Below, piece after piece: positions 1 through 7,872 of a stretch of 64,000 nt of DNA. The notes under the pieces are model-generated. The model was not told the origin of the DNA and did not search any database. It saw only the letters and a program-made list of their open reading frames with translations. The translations under genes were made by a program, and so were the position numbers. Positions within the stretch are counted from its first letter, which is position 1. Each line of letters begins with the position of its first letter. Origin of the DNA: Synechococcus elongatus PCC 11801 (GTDB taxonomy: Bacteria; Cyanobacteriota; Cyanobacteriia; Synechococcales; Synechococcaceae); the NCBI RefSeq assembly GCF_003846445.2, contig NZ_CP030139.2:248001-312000 (forward strand). Direction: 5' to 3'.

Positions 1-62
1 CCGGTAGCAGTCCCGAGATAGCGGCTATCACCGTGAAGGGGGATGAACCAAAAAAGCTGCAT
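1..62 (-). CDS. ssuD: FMNH2-dependent alkanesulfonate monooxygenase, N-terminal fragment cut by window edge
   Basis: The minus strand from the ATG at 62-60 to the left edge reads MQLFWFIPLHGDSRYLGT, which is the typical N-terminus of SsuD (usually MQxFWFIPxHGDxRYLGT). SsuD is a flavin-dependent monooxygenase that releases sulfite from alkanesulfonates in the cytoplasm. Only about 20 codons are visible. It lies 73 bp downstream of ssuA on the same strand, the usual operon neighbour, which supports the call. The fragment is short, so the family rests on the conserved start and context. Confidence 0.75.
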   Translation of the reverse strand, partial: MQLFWFIPLHGDSRYLGTAT

Positions 63-135
63 GGCAGGAGACGCGGAAGGACAAAAAGCAGTGTTGCGAT
101 CGGCAGAGAGTGGCGTTGTTGGGGGGCACCCGTCA

Positions 136-1137
136 CTATTTCCAAATCCAAACGGCGTCTTTGACCTTGATCGATTTAGGGATGAGATTTAGCGCGCGGA
201 AGGTGTCTGCAATTTCTTGCTGTTTTTGAATGACGGGGTTGGTGATGGGTAAGACATCGTGGGTGCGACGGTTTTCAGCGATGAGCAAGGTCTTAGGACT
301 GATACCCGTGGCTGAGGAAAGAAGATTGGCCGCCTTCGTTTTGTCTTTGTTGAGCAGTTGGGCTTCCTGCTTGAATTCCTTGAGGACGGTCTTGAGAGTC
401 TCTGGATATTTCTTGATGAACGAGGCAGAAGCGAGATAGTAGCCGCGGTTGGGCGCTAGCCCTTGGGCATTGGTCAGTAGACGACCACCGGCTTCCACTT
501 CGCCAGCGGCGAGGAAAGGATCCCAGACGACCCACGCATCGACATCCCGACGCTCGAAGGCAGCTCGGCCATCAGAGGGCTTGAGGTAAGAGATTTTGAC
601 GTCGCTGGGTTTGAGATTGGCCGATTTCAGCGCACTGATTAATAGGTAGTGGGTGTTGGAGCCTTTTTGGACCGCAATCCGCTTCCCTTTCAGGTCTGAC
701 AGTTTTTTGATGGGAGAGTTGCGATGAACAAGGATGCCTTCGGCCTTCGGCCCAAAGGGATCGTAGGCAACATAGCGAGTCACAGAGCCAGAGGCAGCTT
801 GCGCAAAGATGGGCGGGGCTTCGCCAACGTAGGCAATATCGATCGCGCCAGCATTCAGAGCCTCGACCATCGGCAGACCGGCAGTAAATTCTGACCAAGT
901 GGCAGAACTACCGGTTTTTTTGAGGGTTTTCTCTAGCGTTTTCTTGGCATTGACAGAGATAAGAACAGGGCCGGCTTTTTGGAAGCCGATGCGCACCTGG
1001 ACTTTTTCTTCTGGCTTGGCTGTAACGGGGGCGGAGTTCCCAAAAACTGTCACGGCTGTCGTCGCGGTGGCAGCAACGGCAACGCCCGCTAGCAAGGCTT
1101 TGACTTTGCGGCGGCCTAGAGCAGTTTTGAGAGCCAC
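136..1137 (-). CDS. ssuA: Aliphatic sulfonate ABC transporter substrate-binding protein
   Basis: 333 residues, the usual length for SsuA-type periplasmic binding proteins. The N-terminus has basic residues (RRKVKA) and a hydrophobic alanine/valine segment (about residues 14-33), a signal peptide. The mature part has typical family patterns: VRIGFQKAGP, MVEALNAGAIDIAYVGEAPP, LKGKRIAVQKGSNTHYLL, VDAWVVWDPF. It captures organic sulfonates in the periplasm for an SsuBC-type permease; those genes are not visible here, but ssuD follows directly. The start is GTG at 1137, with an AGAGGA stretch about 10 nt upstream. The exact ligand (sulfonate, taurine or other) cannot be read from sequence. Confidence 0.9.
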   Translation of the reverse strand: MALKTALGRRKVKALLAGVAVAATATTAVTVFGNSAPVTAKPEEKVQVRIGFQKAGPVLISVNAKKTLEKTLKKTGSSATWSEFTAGLPMVEALNAGAIDIAYVGEAPPIFAQAASGSVTRYVAYDPFGPKAEGILVHRNSPIKKLSDLKGKRIAVQKGSNTHYLLISALKSANLKPSDVKISYLKPSDGRAAFERRDVDAWVVWDPFLAAGEVEAGGRLLTNAQGLAPNRGYYLASASFIKKYPETLKTVLKEFKQEAQLLNKDKTKAANLLSSATGISPKTLLIAENRRTHDVLPITNPVIQKQQEIADTFRALNLIPKSIKVKDAVWIWK

Positions 1138-1369
1138 AGGTACTCGATCCTCTTATCTACAAAATCTCCATGTAATTACCGTATTTTTGAAAAATAATGC
1201 CATCAAGTCTCTAGGAAGCTTGACAAAGTTCTGGTTTTAGCCTGTAGCTTTCCAATACTGCTTTCAGCCTTAGGAGTTGACGGTCAATTGCTACTAAGAC
1301 TGGCTTTCAGGAAGACAACGAGCTTGGAAGGATAAACGCGATCGCCTGCACTAGAGGATCGCGGGAGTA

Positions 1370-1528
1370 GGAACCGCTCCGCAGTTTGACTATGAACCAG
1401 CCAATGGACAGTGGTGCTGTCGATTGGTTTGGCAGGAGCAAGCGTTTGAGGCGATCGCTTCCTCAAAAGTGAGGGCAAGGGAGCTGGCTGCGCTGATGGT
1501 GCTGAAGGGAATTTGTTTGGTTAAGTGA
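1370..1528 (+). repeat. R1: partial copy of the 3' end of the RNB exoribonuclease gene
   Basis: The stretch aligns with 21667-21827, the end of the intact RNB gene, and the reading frame is preserved for about 50 codons: GCT CCG CAG TTT GAC onward gives APQFDYEPANGQWCCRLVWQ, then EAIASSKVRARELAALMVLK. The final Trp codon of the parent is TGA here, so the copy stops one codon early. Similarity begins abruptly at 1370; upstream DNA does not match. It is a dispersed gene fragment (dsRNA-binding-domain tail), not a gene. Confidence 0.85.
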
Positions 1529-1544
1529 TCGGGCGATCACTTAA
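1521..1544. other. Perfect palindrome at the end of R1
   Basis: TTAAGTGATCG and CGATCACTTAA are 11-bp complementary arms around a central GG. They start inside the last codons of R1. No T-run follows, so this is not a classic intrinsic terminator on either strand. It could be a protein-binding site or recombination end. Confidence 0.5.
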
Positions 1545-1684
1545 CTCTAATATTTAGTCTTTAACATTAAGGTTTGAGAATATAAATCAGCCGTAGTTAT
1601 TTTCTATGACTAGAATTTATTTGACTGTCTTGACTGCTCAAAAAACAAATACTCTAGTGCTAACCCAATAACGAGGATCATGAA

Positions 1685-2356
1685 GTGGCCAAATGCACGG
1701 CTCCTCGAGAGGGCCATCGCTCAGCGAGCGCTGCTGCGAACTGCCCTGTATGCGGTGGTCGCTATAGACGCAATCAAGGCTACGGAACGTCTTTGTCCTA
1801 CTCTTCTTTGGGGAGCATCGAGGGCAGTCAGGGCAACAGTACAAGGCCCCATTGGTCTCCGGCCAGATCCTCTGTCGTCTACACTCCTACAGAAATACGA
1901 GCACTGACACCGATTTACAACAGTGTTGAGAAGCTAGCGACACTACCAAGCCTTTGGGATGTTTTCCTTTGCCACGCATGGGACGACCGTCAGGGCGCAG
2001 CCAAGAAGCTCCATGATCGATTGGAAGAACGTGGCCTGCAAGTCTGGTCCAGCAAGAAAGACGTTGGTTTCGGCGTGCCATTGCTATTATCTATTGACGA
2101 AGGTTTGGCGAACGCACGAGTCGGGATTGTGTTGGTGACCCCTGCGCTGCTGCACCGATTACCAACAGAGGGCATTACTGATAAAGACTTTTCAGAACTG
2201 CTTGCACGTGATCAGATCATTATCATCGTGCACGAAACAACGTATGAGGCTCTCCGTAACGTCAGCCCCCTACTGGCATCTCGTAGCGGACTGAGCACCG
2301 CAGAAGATTCAATGTCAACTGTTGCAGCCAAAATTGCTGAGCTTTTCGGCTTTTAG
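1685..2356 (+). CDS. TIR-domain protein with N-terminal zinc-ribbon-like segment
   Basis: 223 residues. The N-terminus carries two cysteines as CPVCGGRY (residues 20-27) plus Cys4, a possible small zinc site. Residues about 90-220 form a TIR domain: WDVFLCHAWDDR (beta1 and the A loop), GLQVWSSKKDVGFGVPLL (BB-loop region), SIDEGLANARVGIVLVTPALL, and DKDFSELL, where Glu171 sits at the position of the NADase catalytic glutamate. TIR domains in bacteria act as NAD-consuming effectors or nucleotide-signal producers in anti-phage defence. No partner gene is adjacent, so a complete defence system is not visible. Start: GTG with GAGG 8 nt upstream. It lies between RNB-tail copies R1 and R2. Confidence 0.8.
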   Translation: MAKCTAPREGHRSASAAANCPVCGGRYRRNQGYGTSLSYSSLGSIEGSQGNSTRPHWSPARSSVVYTPTEIRALTPIYNSVEKLATLPSLWDVFLCHAWDDRQGAAKKLHDRLEERGLQVWSSKKDVGFGVPLLLSIDEGLANARVGIVLVTPALLHRLPTEGITDKDFSELLARDQIIIIVHETTYEALRNVSPLLASRSGLSTAEDSMSTVAAKIAELFGF

Positions 2357-2449
2357 ATCAGAATGGGCGCACTGCCTTGGCAGATTGCAGCGGACGAAGG
2401 TAAGCCGCTGCTTTTTGCTGAGAAAAGACATCTTTTATTTAGCCAAACA

Positions 2450-2580
2450 ACTCCATGCCGCAGGGAACTGTGGTTGAAAACGCGGTGATTTAGGGGATGT
2501 CGAGGGCGATCGCTTCTTCAAAAGTGAGGGCGCGTGAACTCGCAGCACTGCTTCTGAAGGGAATCTGTTTATCAGAGTGA
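2450..2580 (+). repeat. R2: repeat with shared 45-bp leader plus RNB-gene 3' tail copy
   Basis: From about 2505, GCGATCGCTTCTTCAAAAGT onward matches the parent end at about 21747; in frame it reads AIASSKVRARELAALLLKGI, with one codon deleted relative to the parent. The preceding 45 bp (CTCCATGCCGCAGGGAACTG to TTTAGGGG) are not in the parent gene but recur in R3 and R4. The copy therefore belongs to a secondary family derived after the tail was fused to this leader. Confidence 0.75.
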
Positions 2581-2641
2581 TCGAACTCTCTCCTCTCACT
2601 TGGGCGCGGCTTGTTGGATGCGCTGCGAGCCTATTTTAGCT

Positions 2642-2662
2642 ACTTAAATTTTGAATTTAAGT
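2642..2662 (-). terminator. AT-rich hairpin after the outer-membrane-protein gene
   Basis: ACTTAAATT and AATTTAAGT are perfect 9-bp arms with a 3-nt loop, immediately downstream of the stop codon of the minus-strand gene at 2666. The stem is AT-only apart from one pair, so termination strength is doubtful. Confidence 0.35.
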
Positions 2663-2665
2663 CAC

Positions 2666-3661
2666 TTAAAAACGAATTTGAAGCCCAAGCTGCAGCCCTG
2701 TTTGAGTGATATCAAAGCTATTAGGGCTCGCATCCGTATTGCTTAAGTTTAGGCGGAGCGTTCGATAGGCCAGATTGAGGTTCGTCGAGTTTCCTATCTT
2801 AATTGCGGCACCCACAATGCCGTTAGCGCTGAGGTTTTCTCCACCGCCTAGACCAAGTCCACCAATATCTCCTCTGGCAAAGAGTGAAAATTCGGGCGTG
2901 ACGATCAGCTTCAGTTCACTGCCTAGCAAGGGCTGAACTTTGGTTTGCGATGAACTCAAAAAGCGCTGACTGCTGATCTCTCGTCGTCCTGTCCGTGAGG
3001 TACTTGAAACCTGTAGATCAAGGGATGTTGCAACATCGACCACCCGAACCCCCACATAGGGCGAGACAGATAGGACTAATCCCCCATTTGGATCAGGGCG
3101 ATCGCTACCAAAGCGATATTGAGCAGCGAAATCATAGATCCCTTGACTTGTGTTGACAGTTGTCGCTGCATCGATCGCACGAGTCCGTCCTCTTGGCCCT
3201 TCTAACACATTGATTGAACGTAGACCGCTGCCTTTTAAATCCACATAGTACAAGTCTGTAAAGAGTGCAAATTGATCCTTTTCAAGTCGAGCTCTTGCTG
3301 CTGCTGCAAAGGAGAGTGCTTCTAAAACTTGTCCCAGACCTGCATCAATATTGGCGGTTACTCCACGAACAGTAATCGGTCCTTGGACTCGGAGGGGAGC
3401 AAAAACATAGGGCTCGATACTAAATTTCCAGGCCTCTGATGACTCTGAGTCATTAGTTACTGACTGAGGGGATTCTGTCTGAGGGGATTCTTGGACTTCC
3501 GTGGAGATCAGCTTAGGCTGAGCATCACTCGATTCTAGGAGTGTATCGGCACGACTCTCTGGGGCTGTAGCTAATGTGAGGAGGCTCAGGCTAGCAACAG
3601 GTAGTAAAAAATATTTAAAGCCCACAATCCTCGGGTGATAGCTAGGTTGGTTCTTCATCAT
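2666..3661 (-). CDS. Secreted outer-membrane beta-barrel-like protein
   Basis: 331 residues. It has a signal peptide (hydrophobic FLLPVASLSLLTLATAPESRA, cleavage near residue 39). A Ser/Glu/Gln-rich linker follows (about 40-78), then alternating amphipathic strands such as WKFSIEPYVFAPLRV, FALFTDLYYVDLKG, YDFAAQYRFG, LSVSPYVGVRVVDV, FSLFARGDIGGLGLGG, and a C-terminus ending in LQLGLQIRF. A terminal aromatic residue after alternating strands is typical of outer-membrane barrels. It probably forms a small barrel in the outer membrane. It is divergent from the formylglycine-generating-enzyme/sulfatase pair; it could deliver their substrate, but that is inference. Two ATGs (3661, 3658) are possible starts. 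Confidence 0.65.
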   Translation of the reverse strand: MMKNQPSYHPRIVGFKYFLLPVASLSLLTLATAPESRADTLLESSDAQPKLISTEVQESPQTESPQSVTNDSESSEAWKFSIEPYVFAPLRVQGPITVRGVTANIDAGLGQVLEALSFAAAARARLEKDQFALFTDLYYVDLKGSGLRSINVLEGPRGRTRAIDAATTVNTSQGIYDFAAQYRFGSDRPDPNGGLVLSVSPYVGVRVVDVATSLDLQVSSTSRTGRREISSQRFLSSSQTKVQPLLGSELKLIVTPEFSLFARGDIGGLGLGGGENLSANGIVGAAIKIGNSTNLNLAYRTLRLNLSNTDASPNSFDITQTGLQLGLQIRF

Positions 3662-3900
3662 AAAGAGTGAGAAAGCTCTCGTAAAGCTCTTTCAAAAATC
3701 CTTCCGCGAACACTCAAACTGCCGAATTTTTGATGCTGGTGTATAGAAATAAAGGCTGTGATCGCAATGCATACTTAGTTTGAATTAAGAGATTTTCATT
3801 TGAATTGCACTTTAGTTACATAAACACTATTTCTGGGTCGCCGTGTCAGTCTGTGAAGGCTATTTGACCATCGTTTTGAACCGATGAATTGGCAGCCTGG
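3662..3900. promoter_or_regulatory. Divergent promoter region between the outer-membrane protein and the sulfatase-maturation gene
   Basis: 239 bp, AT-rich in the middle (about 3720-3840), the only space for promoters of both divergent transcripts. No individual -10/-35 boxes or operators can be fixed with confidence. Confidence 0.35.
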
Positions 3901-4932
3901 ATGGGTAGATTGAAGCTTCCTGACCCTTGGTATCAAAGGCTTGGGTTCTTTTGGCTATGGAGTCTTTGCTTGGCCGGACTTCTGCTGTGGGCTCAGCCTG
4001 CTTGGGCTTGTCCCCCTGAGATGGTTGCTATTTCGGGCGGCACGTTTCGCTTGGGCGCTGCCGCACAATTACCTGAAGAGCAGGCCGTTGACGATGTTCG
4101 CCTCTCTACGTTTTGTATCGATCGCCACGAAGTAACCAACGATCAATTTCTCGCCTTTGTGAGCGCGACTGGCTACGTCACTGTGGCAGAGCGGCCGCTG
4201 CTATCTGACCAGTTTCCCGAGCTGAGTCCAGCAGAGCGAGCCCCAGGCTCAGTGGTTTTTCAAGCTCCAGAAGCCAATCAAGCGGTTCCAGAATTGAGTT
4301 GGTGGCATTGGGTTCCCGGTGCCAACTGGCGACACCCGACGGGACCCAACAGTGACCTCGTGGGCAAAGGGGATCATCCTGTTGTCCATATGGCTTTTGA
4401 AGATGCCCAAGCCTATGCTGATTGGGCAGGCAAAACCCTCCCCACCGAAGCCCAATGGGAGTTTGCGGCACGGGGCGGGCTCAAAGATCAAATTTTTAGT
4501 TGGGGCAACACCTACTCACCCCGCAAAGCCAACACTTGGCAAGGGCATTTCCCTAAGGACAATAGCGGTGCGGATGGCTATCTTGGGACTGCTCCAGTCG
4601 AGTCATTTCCGCCGAATGGCTATGGCCTCTACGACATGACCGGCAACGTCTGGGAGTGGACAAAAGACTGGTACCAAGTAGGACATCCCCAGAAGGCACA
4701 CCAACATAATCCTTGGGTTAGTCAAGTTCAGGACAGTCTAGATCCCCGCGATCCCGGCATCGCCAAACACGTCATTAAAGGGGGGTCGTTTCTCTGTGCC
4801 CAGAACTATTGCAGTCGTTATCGGCCAGCCGCCCGCGAAGCCCAATCCCCTGATACGGGCACCTCTCACATTGGCTTCCGCTTGGTCGCGCCCCTAGAAG
4901 ACTTCTCACCATTACTGTCTGCTCATTCCTAA
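3901..4932 (+). CDS. Formylglycine-generating enzyme (sulfatase-modifying factor)
   Basis: 343 residues from the ATG at 3901; a TTG 12 nt upstream would add four residues. It has a hydrophobic N-terminal signal (LGFFWLWSLCLAGLLLWAQPAWA) followed by the SUMF1/FGE fold: MVAISGGTFRLGA, FCIDRHEVTNDQFLAFV, HPVVHMAFEDAQAYADWAGK, LPTEAQWEFAARGG, GNVWEWTKDWY. Near the C-terminus GGSFLCAQNYCSRYRPAARE holds the two catalytic cysteines (about Cys299 and Cys304), and IGFRLV closes the domain. FGE oxidises the Cys of a CxPxR motif in sulfatases to formylglycine; this one appears exported. Its presumed client starts 6 bp after its stop, so the two form an operon. Confidence 0.9.
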   Translation: MGRLKLPDPWYQRLGFFWLWSLCLAGLLLWAQPAWACPPEMVAISGGTFRLGAAAQLPEEQAVDDVRLSTFCIDRHEVTNDQFLAFVSATGYVTVAERPLLSDQFPELSPAERAPGSVVFQAPEANQAVPELSWWHWVPGANWRHPTGPNSDLVGKGDHPVVHMAFEDAQAYADWAGKTLPTEAQWEFAARGGLKDQIFSWGNTYSPRKANTWQGHFPKDNSGADGYLGTAPVESFPPNGYGLYDMTGNVWEWTKDWYQVGHPQKAHQHNPWVSQVQDSLDPRDPGIAKHVIKGGSFLCAQNYCSRYRPAAREAQSPDTGTSHIGFRLVAPLEDFSPLLSAHS

Positions 4933-4938
4933 GCTGCC

Positions 4939-7506
4939 ATGCCTAGCCTGTTCTCTCGACTTTGCTCGCGCCTGTCTCTCCGTCCGCTGCAGTCGGTTCT
5001 GGCTGGTTTTTTGGCGCTGATCCTGGTGATCTCAACCGGGTTTTGGTGGACTCCCGCGATCGCTCAAAAAATCACTGGAACCCCTGGAGCACCGGATGCC
5101 ACGACGACTATCCTCGGCAATCAGCTCCCAGCTCCCCCCTCGCCCTTTGGCGGTGTCATCAAGAATGGAGCCTTGCAGTCGAAGCCTTGGTGGGCACCCA
5201 GGATCGTTCCTCCGCAGCAAGCGCCTAATGTGCTGTTGATCATCACCGATGATGCTGGTTTTGGGGTGCCCAGTACCTTCGGTGGTGTGATTCCTACTCC
5301 AGCGATGGATCGTGTCGCCAAGGCCGGGCTGCGATACAACCGCATGTTCTCCACGGCGCTGTGTTCTCCCACGCGTGCCGCCCTGATCACCGGCCGCAAT
5401 CACCACTCCGCCGGTTTTGGAGTGATCTCGGAGCAGGCTACCGGTTTCCCTGGCTACAACAGCATCATCGAGCGCGACAAGGCCACGATCGGCCGCCTGC
5501 TCAAGGACAATGGCTATGCCACCGCCTGGTTCGGCAAGAACCACAACACGCCCGCCTTCCAGGCCAGCCAGAGCGGGCCCTTCGATCAGTGGCCCACGGG
5601 GATGGGCTTCGAGTACTTCTACGGCTTCGTGGGTGGGGACGCCAACCAGTGGCAGCCGAACCTGTTCCGCAATACCACCCAGATCTATCCCTTCGAGGGT
5701 AAGACTCCCGGCAGCTGGAACCTGGTGACCGCGATGGCGGATGACGCCATTGACTACATGACGCGGATGCACCAGATCAACCCCAGCAAGCCGCTGTTCA
5801 TCAAGTACGCCCCCGGAGCTACCCATGCTCCCCACCACCCCACCCAGGAGTGGGTGGACAGGATCCACGCCATGCATCTCTTTGATGATGGCTACGAGAA
5901 ACTGAGGGAACGAATCTTCGCGAACCAGAAGAAGCTCGGCGTGATTCCCAAGGACGCCAAGCTCGATCCTTGGCCTGCTGATCTGATTACGCCTTGGGAC
6001 CAGCTGAGCCCGGAGGCCCAGAAACTTTTCATCCGCCAGGTGGAGGTGTTCGCTGCTTACGCCGCCTACAGCGACTATGAGATCGGCCGGGTGATCCAGC
6101 AGTTCGAAGACCTCGGTAAGCTCGACAACACGCTGATCATCTACATCAACGGCGACAACGGCACCAGCGCCGAAGGCGGCCCGCTAGGTACCCCTAATGA
6201 GGTGGCCTGGTTCAACGGCCTCAACATGCTGCCCGTCGATGTTCAGATGAAGTTCTTCGACGTGTGGGGCACCGACCAGACCTACAACCACATGTCGGCG
6301 GGTTGGTCGTGGGCTTTCGACACCCCTTTCAGCTGGTTCAAGCAGAACGCCTCCCGCCTCGGCGGCGTGAATCAGAACATGGTTGTGTCGTGGCCAGCGC
6401 GGATCAAGGACAAGGGCGCTTTGCGTGAGCAGTTCGTGCACGTGATCGACGTGGTGCCGACCATCCTAGAGGCTGCGGGTCTACGGGCGCCAAATCTGGT
6501 GGACGGCATCCCCCAGAAGCCAATTGAGGGCACGAGCTTCGTTTATACCTTCGATGGCAAGAATGCCAAGGCGCCCTCAAGGCACGAGCGGCAGTATTTC
6601 GAGATGTTTGGGCAATGGGCTCTCTATGACAAGGGCTGGCTGCTGAGCACAAAGGTGAACCGTGCTCCTTGGGAGTCCTTTGGCCCGGCTAACCCCGATC
6701 CGCTCAACAACCAGACGCTGGAGCTCTACGACCTCAAGCGTGACTTCAGCCAGACCACCGACTTGGCAGCCCAGAATCCGCAGAAACTGAAGGAGATGAA
6801 GGAGGCGTTCATTGCCGAGGCGAAGAAGTATCAGGTGTTCCCGCTTGATGCCTCGGTAGCGGCGCGGATCGTGGCGCCACGGCCAAACATCACCGCCGGA
6901 CGCCGTGAGTTCGTCTACACCCGGCCGATGGTGGGGCTGCCCCAGGGCGATTCACCCCTGCTGCTCAACACCTCCTACAGCGTCACTGCCGACATCGAGG
7001 TGCCGGCTGGCGGCGCCGAGGGCATGCTGCTGACCTCTGGCGGCCGCTTCGGTGGCTATGGCTTCTACCTCAAGAATGGCAGGCCCGTTTGGGTGTGGAA
7101 CATGGTGGATCTGGAGCGCCTGAAGTGGGAGGGAACCGAGCCGCTCTCGCCTGGCAAGCACAAGGTCGCGTTCGATTTTGTCTACGACGGCAAGGGGACC
7201 GGCACCCTGGCCTTCAACGACTTCAGTGGCGTTGGCCGCCCCGGCACCGGCACCCTCAAGGTGGATGGTCAAGTGGTTGCGACCAAAACTATGCCCAAAA
7301 CCCTGCCGATGATCCTGCAGTGGGATGAAAGCTTTGATATCGGCTCTGATACGCTCACCGGTGTTAATGACGCTGACTACCAGCCTCCATTCCGCTTTAC
7401 TGGCAAGCTCAATAAGCTGACTGTGACGGTCAATCGACCTCAGCTGTCACCCGCAGATATCAAGGAGTTGGAGGCAACGATGCGCACCAAGGCTATTAGT
7501 GACTAG
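4939..7506 (+). CDS. Exported arylsulfatase (formylglycine-dependent)
   Basis: 855 residues. Signal peptide at residues 1-34 (LAGFLALILVISTGFWWTPAIA). The sulfatase domain starts at APNVLLIITDDAGFG (metal-binding Asp pair) and holds the signature LCSPTRAALITGR, with Cys142 as the residue converted to formylglycine. Further conserved pieces are WFGKNHNTP, IIYINGDNGTSAEG and FVHVIDVVPTILEAAG. The C-terminal 200 residues look like a beta-sandwich. It hydrolyses sulfate esters outside the cytoplasm; the substrate is unknown. The 5' end carries a HIP1 site (5056-5063). The body from about 5330 to 7270 uses strongly C/G-ending codons and no HIP1, unlike the flanks, suggesting an imported or recombined core. 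Confidence 0.92.
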   Translation: MPSLFSRLCSRLSLRPLQSVLAGFLALILVISTGFWWTPAIAQKITGTPGAPDATTTILGNQLPAPPSPFGGVIKNGALQSKPWWAPRIVPPQQAPNVLLIITDDAGFGVPSTFGGVIPTPAMDRVAKAGLRYNRMFSTALCSPTRAALITGRNHHSAGFGVISEQATGFPGYNSIIERDKATIGRLLKDNGYATAWFGKNHNTPAFQASQSGPFDQWPTGMGFEYFYGFVGGDANQWQPNLFRNTTQIYPFEGKTPGSWNLVTAMADDAIDYMTRMHQINPSKPLFIKYAPGATHAPHHPTQEWVDRIHAMHLFDDGYEKLRERIFANQKKLGVIPKDAKLDPWPADLITPWDQLSPEAQKLFIRQVEVFAAYAAYSDYEIGRVIQQFEDLGKLDNTLIIYINGDNGTSAEGGPLGTPNEVAWFNGLNMLPVDVQMKFFDVWGTDQTYNHMSAGWSWAFDTPFSWFKQNASRLGGVNQNMVVSWPARIKDKGALREQFVHVIDVVPTILEAAGLRAPNLVDGIPQKPIEGTSFVYTFDGKNAKAPSRHERQYFEMFGQWALYDKGWLLSTKVNRAPWESFGPANPDPLNNQTLELYDLKRDFSQTTDLAAQNPQKLKEMKEAFIAEAKKYQVFPLDASVAARIVAPRPNITAGRREFVYTRPMVGLPQGDSPLLLNTSYSVTADIEVPAGGAEGMLLTSGGRFGGYGFYLKNGRPVWVWNMVDLERLKWEGTEPLSPGKHKVAFDFVYDGKGTGTLAFNDFSGVGRPGTGTLKVDGQVVATKTMPKTLPMILQWDESFDIGSDTLTGVNDADYQPPFRFTGKLNKLTVTVNRPQLSPADIKELEATMRTKAISD

Positions 7507-7600
7507 ATCACCGGATTCTTGACTGATGAAATTGGATCAACGCCCATCGCAAGCTATGGGGCTGGTATTTGGAAATAGAAGGAAATCTTTTTAAGTAAAC

Positions 7601-7714
7601 AGCTCCACGCTGCTGGGCTCTGTGGTTAAGAAAGCAGATATTTAGGGGCGATCCGCTCCCTCGAAAGTGAGGGCAAGGGAATTGGCAGCGCTGATAGTGA
7701 TGAAGGGAGTTAGC
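7601..7714 (+). repeat. R3: shared leader plus RNB-gene 3' tail copy
   Basis: Leader AGCTCCACGCTGCTGGGCTC to TTTAGGGG resembles the R2 leader. Then GCGATC plus CGCTCCCTCGAAAGTGAGGG continues along the parent 3' end (about 21747-21815), including AATTGGCAGCGCTGATAG. One inserted base after GCGATC breaks the parent frame, so this copy is non-coding. It is followed by the palindrome GCTCTCTA-AGGGGA-TAGAGAGC at 7718-7739. Confidence 0.7.
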
Positions 7715-7810
7715 TTGGCTCTCTAAGGGGATAGAGAGCAAGCGGGTGATGAGTAGTTTTTAGTGAGAATTTACAGACTGATAATTACTGTTCTAACTGA
7801 GTTAACTCAA

Positions 7811-7847
7811 ACAAAAGAGCTGCTCAATCTTAAAGACAGAACAGCTC
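7811..7847 (-). terminator. Intrinsic terminator of the cation-efflux/MBL operon
   Basis: On the minus strand GAGCTG and CAGCTC form a stem, with further pairing inside the loop, followed by TTTTGT. It lies 26 bp beyond the stop at 7873. Confidence 0.6.
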
Positions 7848-7872
7848 CTTAAAGGTGGATAGCCTTATGAGG

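Larger units (their letters stand above)
1138..1684. other. 547-bp intergenic region holding repeat copy R1
   Basis: Divergent spacer between ssuA and the TIR gene. It contains the first decayed copy of the RNB-gene 3' end (1370-1528) and a perfect palindrome (1521-1544). The stretch 1545-1670 is AT-rich and probably holds the TIR-gene promoter. GAGG at 1673-1676 lies 8 nt before the GTG at 1685 and serves as its ribosome-binding site. ORFs crossing this spacer show no family features. Confidence 0.6.
2357..2665. other. 309-bp intergenic region holding repeat copy R2
   Basis: Convergent spacer between the TIR gene and the outer-membrane-protein gene. It contains repeat copy R2 (2450-2580) and an AT-rich hairpin (2642-2662) next to the stop of the minus-strand gene. 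No gene is seen. Confidence 0.6.
7507..7872. other. 366-bp intergenic region with repeat R3 and a terminator
   Basis: Convergent spacer between the sulfatase and the metallo-beta-lactamase gene. It contains repeat R3 (7601-7714), an 8-bp-arm palindrome directly after it (7718-7739) and an intrinsic terminator for the minus-strand operon (7811-7847). No gene is seen. Confidence 0.6.

Noticed and set aside
5032-5877. 281-codon minus-strand ORF opposite the sulfatase
   Set aside because: Lies fully antisense to the conserved sulfatase core in GC-rich DNA; the translation has no domain features.
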